From an uncultured Flavobacteriaceae bacterium (lineage in GTDB: Bacteria > Bacteroidota > Bacteroidia > Flavobacteriales > Flavobacteriaceae), in NCBI GenBank assembly GCA_947494825.1, contig CANLWN010000002.1:434001-498000 (forward strand): a stretch of 64,000 bases of DNA, read 5' to 3'. Shown one piece after another: positions 47,288-56,780 of this stretch (the first letter of the stretch is position 1; each line of letters begins with the position of its first letter). Both the position numbers and the translations under genes were made by a program. The notes beneath the pieces are model-generated. The model worked only from the letters and a program-made list of their open reading frames with translations, was not told the origin of the DNA and ran no database searches.

Positions 47288-47497
47288 AAGTATTATTTAA
47301 TGTAATTATAAGTCAAAGATGCGGTACAACTTTCAATTAAAAAAGTAAACATCAGTAATTAGTTACAATTTGAAACAATATAGTGATAATGTAGATAAAT
47401 TAAGAATTATATCCAAGCCAGAACATGCCGTGGCATGCATTCTGTAAGCGGGCCAAATTTTAACGACTCTTTATCAGTATTTCCATGGAATACTACT

Positions 47498-47505
47498 TAG
47501 TTTTG
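47498..47505 (+). promoter_or_regulatory. Predicted -7 element of the DUF2911 gene
   Basis: TAGTTTTG matches TAnnTTTG, 23 bp before the start codon; the -33 region lacks a clear TTG. Confidence 0.4.
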
Positions 47506-47528
47506 AAAAAATCAAAAACAATCAAAAT

Positions 47529-48068
47529 ATGAAAAAATTAGTAACACTAGCCACATTTGTTTTCGCCTTGGTATTCTCTTTTGAGACCAGTGCACAAGAG
47601 TTTAGCGGATTGGACAAAAGTCCGTTGGATATTGCGGTCTATCCGGCCAGCGGAAGGGTACCCAACAAACTGGTTCGGGTAACCTATAGCCGTCCCCAAT
47701 TAAAAGGGAGGTCTTTGGCCAATCTTGCGCCCAACGGAAAGGTATGGCGTACCGGGGCCAACGAGGCCGTAGAAGTGGTGTTCTACAAAGATGCCAAAGT
47801 AGGCGGCCAAGCTATCAAGGCGGGCACCTATTCCATGTTCACCATTCCAGGGGAATCGGAATGGACGGTCATCTTTAACAGCAAATTAAATCAATGGGGC
47901 GCGTATTCCTATGATGAATCGGCAGATGTGGTCCGTGTGAAGGCCAGTGCAAGTAAGGATTCCAGCTCCCTGGAAGCCTTTTCCATTGCCTATAAGGAGG
48001 TTGATGGCGGTGTACACATGGTTCTGGGTTGGGATACCACCAGGGTGGCCCTCCCCATAAGCCAGTAA
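47529..48068 (+). CDS. DUF2911 secreted protein
   Basis: 179 residues with a signal peptide ending near TSAQ. The DUF2911 domain covers most of the rest: VRVTYSRPQLKGRSLANLAP, GKVWRTGANEAVEVVF, AGTYSMFTIPGESEWTVIFN and the closing MVLGWDTTRVALPI. It is a periplasmic or surface beta protein of unknown function, widespread in Bacteroidota. Single-gene unit ending at a bidirectional terminator. Confidence 0.87.
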   Translation: MKKLVTLATFVFALVFSFETSAQEFSGLDKSPLDIAVYPASGRVPNKLVRVTYSRPQLKGRSLANLAPNGKVWRTGANEAVEVVFYKDAKVGGQAIKAGTYSMFTIPGESEWTVIFNSKLNQWGAYSYDESADVVRVKASASKDSSSLEAFSIAYKEVDGGVHMVLGWDTTRVALPISQ

Positions 48069-48087
48069 GACTAGTTTTATCCTATAA

Positions 48088-48120
48088 AAAAAGCCGAGGG
48101 CCACAGCTCTCGGCTTTTTT
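48088..48120. terminator. Bidirectional terminator between DUF2911 and amidohydrolase genes
   Basis: Stem AGCCGAG (48092-48098) with CTCGGCT (48109-48115), A run before and T run after, between convergent stops. Confidence 0.85.
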
Positions 48121-48126
48121 ATTTCC

Positions 48127-49749
48127 TTATTCTACCTGCTTGCCCGCAATAAAGGTCTGATCGGCCTTAAGTTGGGGAATCTCCCTTTCCGCTACGGTCA
48201 TGATATCCTCGTCCAAGATCACAAAATCGGCCCATTTCCCCATTTCAATGCTGCCTTTTTCATTTTCCTCAAAATTGGAATAGGCCGCCCATATGGTCAT
48301 TCCACGCAAGGCCTCTTCCCGCGATAGGGCATCCTCCATTTGAAACCCACCCTCTGGATAGTCCTCCAGGTCCTTGCGCGCCACCGCGGCATAAAAGGTC
48401 AGAAAAGGGCTTACCTGTTCTACGGGGAAATCGGTTCCCAAGGCTATTTTTCCTGAAATGTCCAGCAATTTCTTAAAGGCATAGGCACCCCTTATCCGTT
48501 CCGCACCCACACGATCTTCGGCCCAATACATATCACTGGTGGCGTGGGTGGGCTGCACGGAGGGGATAATATCTTCCCTAAACTTGTTGAAATCCTCCGG
48601 GGCCACTACTTGGGCATGCTCCACTTTCCATCGCCTATCGGTGGTGCCCTCCAGGGCCTTGTGATAAGCTCGGAGCACTACATTATTGGCAGAATCCCCA
48701 ATGGCATGGGTGTTCATCTGGTACTCGGAAGCGGCGATGCGCTGGGCAAGACCTTCAATGGCATCCACGGGGGTCACCATGGCCCCGTAGTGGCCGGCCT
48801 TGTCCGAATAGGGCGCTTTTAGGGCTGCTCCCCGGGAACCTAGGGCCCCATCGCCATATACCTTTACCGAACGTACATTTAATCTATCGGTCTTTACAAT
48901 GCCCTTTTCCAGAAAGTGGTCCAAATTAGCGGGACTATTGCTAATCATGGCGTATACCCTTATCGAAAGCTCTCCCGCCTGTTGCAGGCTATCGATCAAT
49001 TCTATGGTGCTTCGGTCCAATCCGGCATCATTTACCGTGGTAAGGCCGTGCTGCAGGCAGATGCGCTGGGCATCCTTTAAGGCCCCTATTTTTGAATCCA
49101 GGTTTGGTGCAGGTATTACCGCATCGATCATTCGCATGGGGTTGTCTATCAATACGCCCGTAAGCGCACCCCCTTGCTTTACGATTTCCCCGCCGGTTAC
49201 CTCGGTGCTGGCATCTATTCCGGCCATATCCAACGCCTTTTGGTTAGCTAGGTAGGCATGGCCGTCCACACGCCTTAAGGCCACCGGGGTATCGGGGAAA
49301 AGCGCATCCAGTTCTTTTTTAGTGGGGAACTCCTTTACCTCCCAATCGTTCTGGTCCCATCCCCTGCCCAGGACAAAGTTGCTTTTCCGCTCCTCCTGAA
49401 AATTTTTGACCCGTTCCAGAACCGCTTCATAGCTCGTGGTCCCCACGAGGTCTACCACCTGCTGGTTGAGGCCCAGGCCGTAAAAATGACAATGGGCATC
49501 TATTAAACCTGGGATAATGGTACGGCCGTCGGCATCGATCGTGCGATCGGTGGTATACCTTGCTCCTATTTCCTCGGTACTTCCCACGGCAATAAATTTG
49601 CCCTCACGTACGGCGAAGGCCTCAGCCTTTGAAAATCCTTCATCCACCGTATACACCGTGGCATTCTGCACGATTAAATCTGCTTTTTCCTTAGGGGTTC
49701 CGCAACTGTATATTGCGCCAATAATGAGTAGAAGTGCTACTTTTTTCAT
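48127..49749 (-). CDS. YtcJ-like amidohydrolase lipoprotein
   Basis: 540 residues. A lipoprotein signal ends at Cys16 (IYSCG). The amidohydrolase-3 layout is clear: IVQNATVYTVDEG at the start, metal-binding DAHCHFYGLG, the FVLGRGWDQNDW segment, HAIGDSANN, KVEHAQVV and LGTDFPVEQVSPF. Relatives hydrolyse a range of amide or imide bonds; the substrate here is unknown. Lipidation places it in the envelope, which is common for Bacteroidota members. Confidence 0.88.
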   Translation of the reverse strand: MKKVALLLIIGAIYSCGTPKEKADLIVQNATVYTVDEGFSKAEAFAVREGKFIAVGSTEEIGARYTTDRTIDADGRTIIPGLIDAHCHFYGLGLNQQVVDLVGTTSYEAVLERVKNFQEERKSNFVLGRGWDQNDWEVKEFPTKKELDALFPDTPVALRRVDGHAYLANQKALDMAGIDASTEVTGGEIVKQGGALTGVLIDNPMRMIDAVIPAPNLDSKIGALKDAQRICLQHGLTTVNDAGLDRSTIELIDSLQQAGELSIRVYAMISNSPANLDHFLEKGIVKTDRLNVRSVKVYGDGALGSRGAALKAPYSDKAGHYGAMVTPVDAIEGLAQRIAASEYQMNTHAIGDSANNVVLRAYHKALEGTTDRRWKVEHAQVVAPEDFNKFREDIIPSVQPTHATSDMYWAEDRVGAERIRGAYAFKKLLDISGKIALGTDFPVEQVSPFLTFYAAVARKDLEDYPEGGFQMEDALSREEALRGMTIWAAYSNFEENEKGSIEMGKWADFVILDEDIMTVAEREIPQLKADQTFIAGKQVE

Positions 49750-49831
49750 AGGTATCTGCTTGGATATGGGACACCAGTGTCCTGTTCCAGGGCAAAATAC
49801 TAATTTCCTTTGCCAATTGCTTCCAAAAGTA

Positions 49832-50968
49832 TTAGAAATACGATTTGGCAGGCCCTTCGCTGATGACGAACTCTACCCGCCTGTTCTGTTGCCTTCCTTC
49901 TTCGGTGGCATTGGTGGCCACAGGCTTTTCGCCGCCATACCCTTTCCACAGGATGCGTTCCTGGGGGAGGCCCAATTGCAATAAATAATCCGCTACCGCC
50001 CTGGCCCTTTTATCCGATAACCCTCTGTTATAGGGCGCCGGACCCGTACTATCTGTATGGCCTTTTATGGTGATGGTAAGTGCGGTATTGTGTTGCAGGT
50101 ACTCATAAACGCTGCGCAGATCGGCCATGGCGCTGTCCAATAGTCGATAGTTATCGAACTCGAACAACACGTTTTGAAATACATGGGTCTTGTTGAGCAC
50201 GTAGGTTTCCGGTTCTGGTTCCGGTTGCTGCTGAGCCCCAACGGCGGACAGCCCTAAGAGGTCCACATAGTAATAGGAGACCTCCCCTTTTTGCCGGCGT
50301 TTGGGCCGGGGCCCTATGTTTTTTGGCTTTATCCGTCTGGATCGGGCATTGCTCTTAAAGTTACCAATGGTCATAAAACTTTCGTTGCCACGCGCTACGA
50401 TTTCCACGGAGGCCTTGATCCACTTTTTGGACTCGGAGTAAAAATCAGGATAATCAATTTCGACCAAATACACTGCTTGATCGCGAATTCTGGCCAACTT
50501 GGTCCGTGAAAGATTTTTATCGGTCGGAATGTCTAGCTTATTTTCCGAAAACAGCACTCCAAAATCGCCAAGGGCAAAATCGGACCCCTCGGCCAAGCTG
50601 AGATAGAAGGACGCAATATATTTTTTCCCCTTTACCAGGGTTTCGGAGAATTCTGCCTGTATGTACTCCCTATAGTCTTCCGGGGCATAAACATAAAAAC
50701 CTGCGTAGCCATTGCCCGATTTTGAACGCTGGAAACCGTTAAAGTTATTGGGCACGCCCATACGCTCGCTGCAGCTGTTGAAATAATCGGTAGTGCCCCG
50801 CGTAGGGGTAGACCAGGATTCCAAATCGTGATTGAAGTTGCTCAAGTACCGGGGACACTTCCCAAAAGCCTCAAAACTGGGGTCAATAACCAAATTTTGG
50901 GCCATGAGGGCCGTACCCAAAGACAAAAACCAGATACCTATACTATATTTTGCGTTTGCTAACAACAT
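49832..50968 (-). CDS. OmpA-family outer membrane protein
   Basis: 378 residues from ATG 50968; the 26 codons further up in frame lack signal character. A signal peptide (LSLGTALMAQ) leads to a domain beginning NLVIDPSFE, with CPRYLSNFN and a carbohydrate-binding-like jelly roll (about 25-220), then a Pro/Glu hinge and the OmpA domain (about 265-378): FEFDNYRLLDSAM, IKGHTDSTGPAPYNRGLS and RQQNRRVEF, which binds peptidoglycan. The protein probably ties the outer membrane to the wall. Confidence 0.88.
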   Translation of the reverse strand: MLLANAKYSIGIWFLSLGTALMAQNLVIDPSFEAFGKCPRYLSNFNHDLESWSTPTRGTTDYFNSCSERMGVPNNFNGFQRSKSGNGYAGFYVYAPEDYREYIQAEFSETLVKGKKYIASFYLSLAEGSDFALGDFGVLFSENKLDIPTDKNLSRTKLARIRDQAVYLVEIDYPDFYSESKKWIKASVEIVARGNESFMTIGNFKSNARSRRIKPKNIGPRPKRRQKGEVSYYYVDLLGLSAVGAQQQPEPEPETYVLNKTHVFQNVLFEFDNYRLLDSAMADLRSVYEYLQHNTALTITIKGHTDSTGPAPYNRGLSDKRARAVADYLLQLGLPQERILWKGYGGEKPVATNATEEGRQQNRRVEFVISEGPAKSYF

Positions 50969-51141
50969 AAAACAGGACCGTTTGCTCCTACAAAAATAGG
51001 GAAATATACGCAAGCTTTCCAGAACTGGCCCGGGCCTTTCGACCAACGGATCGGTTTATCGAGAACAGGTCAATTTTGTCCCTTGCGGTGTCTTTTTGGC
51101 CTTAAAACCGGTCTTCTGGACCCAATGACCCATGCCCAAGG

Positions 51142-52911
51142 CTAAAAATCGAACTTATACGTTATCCCCGCCAAAGCCTGAAAGCCCTGTACCCTTAAGT
51201 TCGCCCAACGTTGATAGTCGTTGTTGGCAATATTGGATGCCTTTACAAAAACTGAAAGCTGTTCGTTAAAACGATAGCCCACATGGGCATTGGCATCAAA
51301 ATAGCTGTCCAGTGTAACCGGGTTCGCCGTAAAAGGGGCGGGATCTATGTTCTGGGTAATCTCTTGAATCAGGTCCTGCCGTTCGCCCACATAAAAGAGG
51401 TTGGCGCCCAAAAACCATGATTCGTCTATCTGGTAATCCATGAACAGCGACCCTTTTACTTCCGGTAGGTTCCAGGCAGGATTATCGGTTTCTGTATCGT
51501 AGTCATAAACCTCGGCACTGATGCCCAGGGTAAAATTCCTGTTCACATCTACATTAAGTTCCCCAAAAAAGCCCAGGGTACGGATGTCGTCGTAAAACAC
51601 CTGAAAGGAGTTGCCGTAGAAATAGCCTTTATCATCGGTGCGGAAAAGGTTCTGGGGATTGAGGAAAAACAACGGTTTGCGGTTTTCTGCGCTGTATGAC
51701 CCCTTGATATTATAGCTTAGATTGGGCAATAATTTTCCCTTTAGCCCCAAATAAGCATCGTACTGCCGATCCGTGGGCTGAATGGCAAGTGTGGGGGAAA
51801 CATAGGGATTGTCCTGTACAAATCCGTGGTAGGAGTTTTGTTGTAGTTCTCCTTCAATGCCGCCATAAGCGATTACGGTCTCATCCACAAGGCGATAGGA
51901 GGCGGTTACGGCCGGAAAAATATAGAAATTACTGTCACTGTTCTCCGTATCCACGCCGTAAACAAAACGGGCGCCCAGATTAAGGGTAAGGTCATCCCTT
52001 AAGACTAACAAGCTAGGGGTAATCCCCAGCTGCAACTGGCTGTAATCAATTTCCTGTAGATTGGTCGTGCTGCTTAGCGGGGCATTTTTGAAATTCCCGC
52101 TTACATAGTCCAGTTTTACCCCAATGGTAAGCTTTTCCTCGGTAATGGGCAGCTCAAAGGTAGGTTCCAGGATTACCCTGTTTTCGCCCGATTCGGTGGC
52201 GTCCCAAAATCGCCTGAGCAAGAGTTTTCCTTTTTTAAAGGGCGATTCCTCCAAGTTGATATGTGCGCCCGCCTGGGCATTGAAATAATTTTGACGTTCG
52301 TCTATCCCATCGATGGTGGCCTGATCAAAAGCCCCTTCCGGGATACCGTACCAATTATAAAGCTGATGTCCCAGCCCAATATCGGCACCCCAATTAAAAT
52401 CACGATCCCGTTTGGCATAGGAGACATCCAACTTGGAGTTGTAAAAGTCCGTATCCAAAACCGCATCCTCAATATCGCCGCGGGAGGAATGATGGGTAAA
52501 GCCCACATCCAAAAGGTCTTCGCCCCTGTTCAGGTCCCTGCTGGTATAAAAATCGACCAGGGCATTGTTAAAATTGCCCAGGCCCACGGAGGCATACGAA
52601 TTGAAAAGTTTTGGTGGCGGTGTCTTTTTTACCCTGGAAGCCTTGCCTTTTGCGGGTGTAAACGTAGAGGCCACGGGCACCGAAAAGATGCTGTAATTGA
52701 TCTGTTTTTTTTGTAGTACGATGGAATCGTTCAGAATGGGCTGGGACCTTAACTTGGACGCGTCCGAAATTGTCGGGGAATAGGGCCTTACTACGGTCAC
52801 AGTCTCGGTTCCGATATCCTTGGTGTCCTGGGCCATCCCCAGCTGCCATAACAGCAACAAAACCCATACGATCTTATACGATCCATTTTGTCCGGTGTTC
52901 GTTCTTCCCAT
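51142..52911 (-). CDS. TonB-dependent-receptor-like outer membrane beta barrel
   Basis: 589 residues from ATG 52911; a longer frame begins inside the preceding gene and lacks a signal. The signal peptide ends near LGMAQ. ETVTVVRPYSPTISDASKL is reminiscent of a plug start but no full plug domain follows; the rest is beta strands ending ALAGITYKFDF with a C-terminal Phe, as in outer-membrane barrels. It starts 4 bp after the TPR gene stop, so the two are co-expressed. Substrate unknown. Confidence 0.8.
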   Translation of the reverse strand: MGRTNTGQNGSYKIVWVLLLLWQLGMAQDTKDIGTETVTVVRPYSPTISDASKLRSQPILNDSIVLQKKQINYSIFSVPVASTFTPAKGKASRVKKTPPPKLFNSYASVGLGNFNNALVDFYTSRDLNRGEDLLDVGFTHHSSRGDIEDAVLDTDFYNSKLDVSYAKRDRDFNWGADIGLGHQLYNWYGIPEGAFDQATIDGIDERQNYFNAQAGAHINLEESPFKKGKLLLRRFWDATESGENRVILEPTFELPITEEKLTIGVKLDYVSGNFKNAPLSSTTNLQEIDYSQLQLGITPSLLVLRDDLTLNLGARFVYGVDTENSDSNFYIFPAVTASYRLVDETVIAYGGIEGELQQNSYHGFVQDNPYVSPTLAIQPTDRQYDAYLGLKGKLLPNLSYNIKGSYSAENRKPLFFLNPQNLFRTDDKGYFYGNSFQVFYDDIRTLGFFGELNVDVNRNFTLGISAEVYDYDTETDNPAWNLPEVKGSLFMDYQIDESWFLGANLFYVGERQDLIQEITQNIDPAPFTANPVTLDSYFDANAHVGYRFNEQLSVFVKASNIANNDYQRWANLRVQGFQALAGITYKFDF

Positions 52912-52915
52912 AATG

Positions 52916-55900
52916 TTAGTTCCCTTCGGTATCGATTGATGAATTGCGTTGTGCTTCCTTACTTTTGACGATGGAAAGCTCTCTTTCGGCCTCGGCCTTG
53001 ATTTCGGGGTATTGGCCAAAGTTGGTAATTACGCTTTCCAAAATGTAGGTGGCCTGAAAGGCATCGTCCAGGGCGTAAAAGTTCTTGGCCATGACAATAA
53101 GGCCTTTCCCTCCCCACTCTTTATAGGCCGAATAGTCCTTTGCCAATTTTTGTACGGAGCTGTTAGAGGCTTCATAGTCCTGTTTCTTGTTCTTGAAAAA
53201 GGCATCGTAGTACAGGGCTTCTGCGGCCAGCCCCCCATTGGCGATTCCCAGCACCTCTGCATAGGCCTGTTCCGCAATCTCCTCCTTATCCGTACGGATG
53301 GCCGAGCGTGCGATCATCACATGGGCATCACTTTTTATACGGTTGTCTATCTTAGCGGTATTCAATACTTTCTGGGCATAGGCTATGGTACGCTCGTAAT
53401 CCTTTTGTTCGTAGTAGCCCTTCATGAGGTTAGACTGTGCAAAGGTGATGTTCTGCTGTATTTCGGCTGTTTGTTCCAGTCGCTCCAAAAAGGGAATGGC
53501 GGCATTGTAGTCTTTTTTGGTGATATGGATCTCGCAGATCCGTGTCAGGGACTGCTCGGCATACTCACTGCTTCCCCGATCTACGACAAATTGATAGGCG
53601 GGCAGTGCCTTGTCCTGCTGTCCCTCTCCAAAATAGATTTGCGCCAGGTTGAAATTAGCGGTAAGGGCGTGAAGTCCGTTAGGGAACTCTTTGACATAGC
53701 TTTCGTATGCCTTTCTGGCGGCTCCCGTATTGCCGTCCCGGTATTGCTTTTGGGCCGATTCAAAACTAGCATTGTCCAATTCCGTATCGGTCACCTCAAC
53801 AAAATCGAGCTGTTTTACCCAGGTGGCGTACTCGTTGACCCGCCCCAGGTCTACATAAATAAGTTTGGCAGTAGCAACGGCCTGCTTGGCTTCCTGGGTT
53901 TTGGGAAAGTCCCTGGCCACGGTTTTGAATTTTACCAAGGCCTCTTCGTTCCTGCTGGCATTATAGTGCACCAATCCTTGCCGCAGCAAAGCTCTGGGCA
54001 CGAAGGAACTTCCTCTGTATTCCCGGATCAACTGATCGTAGATCTGTAGCCCCTGGGCCGTATTGTCTGCCTTTACGTAGGAGTTGCCCAGTTCAAAAAG
54101 CGCATCATCCTTTAAGGTAGATCTCGGGAACCGGTCCACAAAACGGTTAAGCTCCTCGATCTTGGAATTGCCCCTACCCACAAAACCATAACTAAGCGCT
54201 TTTTGCAGGGCGGCATAATCCTTTTCAGGCCCGTTCCCTTCCAAAACCTGGTTATAGGCCTCAATGGCCGGCCAATATTTACGGCTCACAAAATGGCTAT
54301 CGCCCATACGCAAATAGGCATCGTTACGTTTTTCGGTGTCCAACGACCCGGAGGTGGCCTTTTTAAAATAGGCGACCGCGCTGTTATAATCCTTTAGTTT
54401 AAAATAGGTATAAGCCAGGTTGTAATCCAGGTCAGGGAACTCTTGTGTATTTTTTGCGCTTGGATTCTGTTGAAATTGAACAAAACTGGTCAATGCTTCC
54501 TCGAATCTGTTCAACATATATTCTGTCTCGGCCTTCCAATAACTCGCCCTGGCCTTGAACAGCAAGTCGGGCGCATCTTTGAGCGACTTGCCAAAGCTTT
54601 CCTGGGCAGCGGCATAGTTGTTGTCCAAGAACAGTTCTACCCCCCTATAGAAAGCTACTTTTTGGTAGGTTTCCTTACTTGCGTAGTTTTTGTTCTCCTC
54701 CAAAAGGGTCATAGCACCCTGAAAATTTTTGGAAGTGATATAGGAATCTACCAAGAGTTCCTGCATTTCCTCGCTATGTTCATCATTTGGGTATTGTTTT
54801 AAATAACTGGTCAATACCTGCGGCACCCCTTCATACGGATTGCCAATCTCATAGCTCAATCTTGCATAATTGAGGAAGGCATCCTTTTGTATTTCCGGGC
54901 CAAAATCCATTTGTGAAGCATTGCGGAAAGCATTTAACGCTTCCTGTTTTTTATCCAATTTCAGGTAACACTCCGCCAAATGATAGTAGGCATTTTGGGA
55001 AACACTGTTGGTGCCCCCGATAATTTTATTGAATTGTTGAATAGCGTTGGCATAATCGCCCTGCTTATAGTAGCTATAGCCTAACAGATAGTAATCGGTA
55101 TTGCTCCACCTACCTCGTTTTCCCTTGTATTTTTCCAAATAGGGAATGGCATTGGCATATTGTCCAAGGTTAAAATAACTCTCCCCGATAATTTTATTGA
55201 GTTCGGAAACCTCCCTTCGGTCGGACTTGGGCAGTTGTTTTTTGGCCAGGGCAACGGATTCCTCAAAATTGCCCAGTTTAAAATTCATGTCGGCCTGATA
55301 GTACGACAATTTTTCGTCCAACAATTCCTGATCGGCAATTTGATCGAAGCGCTCGTTGGCCGTATCGTAATCGTCTTCTTGGTAGGCGATATAACCCAAA
55401 TAGTATTTGGCTTGGGAACCGTAAGTGGAAGAAGTGGTCACCTTGTTTAGGTAGCGCTCTGCTTCCTTGGTCTTTTTTGAGGAAAATAGCGCATAGCCGT
55501 TATTAAAGAAAAAGCGCTCCTGGTCCTTGCCGGCCATGGCACTTTGGTCCACTTTTTTGTACCATTTCAGGGCGTAGGGATATTTCCCGGTCTCAAAATA
55601 GTAATCGCCCACATCCAAAAAAGCCGAGTTGCGTTTGGTAGAGGTAGGGTATCGCTCCACAAAATCCTCCATGAGCCGATCTGCGCCCAACTGATTTAAC
55701 CGTATGGCCGCATTGGCAGCGTAGTAAGCGCTATTGGCTTCGGTCTCCTGATCTTTGGTCTGTTCCCTTACCTTGTCAAAAATGGCTTGGGCCGCCTGAT
55801 ACTGTTCATTGTTGTACAGTGCCAGGGCTTCCTGGTAGGCTTTCTGATCGTGGGTATAGATTTTGGATTCTTGGGCAAATCCATTGAAAAACAGCCCTAT

Positions 55901-55936
55901 AGCAAGGGCCAAAAAGGCGGTTTTCTTCTTTCGCAT
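52916..55936 (-). CDS. Large periplasmic TPR protein
   Basis: 1006 residues. A signal peptide (LFFNGFAQE) is followed by an almost continuous chain of tetratricopeptide repeats, for example YYFETGKYPYALKWYKKV, YLGYIAYQEDDYDTANERF and AYTYFKLKDYNSAVAYFKKA. Such repeats bind other proteins. The protein resembles YbgF/BamD-type scaffolds but is far longer. The adjacent barrel gene downstream suggests that it works at the outer membrane with that barrel, perhaps in assembly of a complex. Confidence 0.88.
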   Translation of the reverse strand: MRKKKTAFLALAIGLFFNGFAQESKIYTHDQKAYQEALALYNNEQYQAAQAIFDKVREQTKDQETEANSAYYAANAAIRLNQLGADRLMEDFVERYPTSTKRNSAFLDVGDYYFETGKYPYALKWYKKVDQSAMAGKDQERFFFNNGYALFSSKKTKEAERYLNKVTTSSTYGSQAKYYLGYIAYQEDDYDTANERFDQIADQELLDEKLSYYQADMNFKLGNFEESVALAKKQLPKSDRREVSELNKIIGESYFNLGQYANAIPYLEKYKGKRGRWSNTDYYLLGYSYYKQGDYANAIQQFNKIIGGTNSVSQNAYYHLAECYLKLDKKQEALNAFRNASQMDFGPEIQKDAFLNYARLSYEIGNPYEGVPQVLTSYLKQYPNDEHSEEMQELLVDSYITSKNFQGAMTLLEENKNYASKETYQKVAFYRGVELFLDNNYAAAQESFGKSLKDAPDLLFKARASYWKAETEYMLNRFEEALTSFVQFQQNPSAKNTQEFPDLDYNLAYTYFKLKDYNSAVAYFKKATSGSLDTEKRNDAYLRMGDSHFVSRKYWPAIEAYNQVLEGNGPEKDYAALQKALSYGFVGRGNSKIEELNRFVDRFPRSTLKDDALFELGNSYVKADNTAQGLQIYDQLIREYRGSSFVPRALLRQGLVHYNASRNEEALVKFKTVARDFPKTQEAKQAVATAKLIYVDLGRVNEYATWVKQLDFVEVTDTELDNASFESAQKQYRDGNTGAARKAYESYVKEFPNGLHALTANFNLAQIYFGEGQQDKALPAYQFVVDRGSSEYAEQSLTRICEIHITKKDYNAAIPFLERLEQTAEIQQNITFAQSNLMKGYYEQKDYERTIAYAQKVLNTAKIDNRIKSDAHVMIARSAIRTDKEEIAEQAYAEVLGIANGGLAAEALYYDAFFKNKKQDYEASNSSVQKLAKDYSAYKEWGGKGLIVMAKNFYALDDAFQATYILESVITNFGQYPEIKAEAERELSIVKSKEAQRNSSIDTEGN

Positions 55937-56086
55937 AATGTTCTCTCGCAGTTACGAATTACCGATATACCTAGTAAAACGTCAAATATTGTTCCTAAGT
56001 ATGTCGCGGGGCAAAATATAATATTTTTAAGGGCCTCGGATTTGTATTCCCCAATAACTTATTACTTTTATGCTAACAAAGGACCT

Positions 56087-56770
56087 ATGGCAGAACGTAT
56101 ATTGGAATTGAAGAATGTGGGTGTTTTCCAAAAGGAAAACATGGTGCTCAACCAAATCACCCTGGATGTCAAAAAAGGCGAGTTTGTCTACCTGATAGGA
56201 AAAACGGGCAGCGGCAAGAGCAGTTTTATGAAAACGCTCTACGCGGATTTGCCCCTGCAGGAGGGCAACGGCAGGGTTGTGGGTTTTAACCTCAAGACCC
56301 TGGAGGAAAAGGACATCCCGTTTTTGAGGCGCAAACTGGGTATTGTCTTCCAAGATTTTAAACTGTTGCCGGATAGGAATGTGAACAACAACCTCCTTTT
56401 TGTGCTCAAGGCGACCGGATGGACCGATACCGATAAAATGAGCGCCAAAATAGAGGAAGTTCTGGACAAGGTGGGTATGAAAACCAAAGGTTTTAAGTTT
56501 CCCCACGAACTCTCTGGGGGTGAGCAGCAGCGTATTGCTATTGCCAGGGCCCTGCTGAACGACCCTGAATTGATCTTGGCCGACGAACCCACGGGCAACC
56601 TTGATCCACAAACCAGTGTGGAAGTCATGAAGGTGCTACAGGAAATAAACAAAACAGGGCGGACCATTCTTATGGCCACGCACGACTACGCCCTTATCCT
56701 AAAATACCCATCCAAAACGCTTAAATGTGATGGCAACAAAGTGTTCGAGGTGATTCAAAAAGCCGTCTAA
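56087..56770 (+). CDS. ftsE: Cell division ATP-binding protein FtsE
   Basis: 227 residues from ATG 56087. Walker [10 protein letters not shown] (38-46), Q-loop [13 protein letters not shown], signature LSGGEQQ (142-148), Walker [13 protein letters not shown] and switch His in ATHDYAL mark the FtsE/LolD/MacB-type ATPases; the [10 protein letters not shown] segment is typical of FtsE. With the FtsX membrane protein it controls septal wall hydrolases. ftsX is not adjacent, which is common in this phylum. TACTTTTA at 56063-56070 is a weak -7 match. The Nudix fusion gene follows after 10 bp. Confidence 0.87.
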   Translation: MAERILELKNVGVFQKENMVLNQITLDVKKGEFVYLIGKTGSGKSSFMKTLYADLPLQEGNGRVVGFNLKTLEEKDIPFLRRKLGIVFQDFKLLPDRNVNNNLLFVLKATGWTDTDKMSAKIEEVLDKVGMKTKGFKFPHELSGGEQQRIAIARALLNDPELILADEPTGNLDPQTSVEVMKVLQEINKTGRTILMATHDYALILKYPSKTLKCDGNKVFEVIQKAV

Positions 56771-56780
56771 TACGTCCCAA

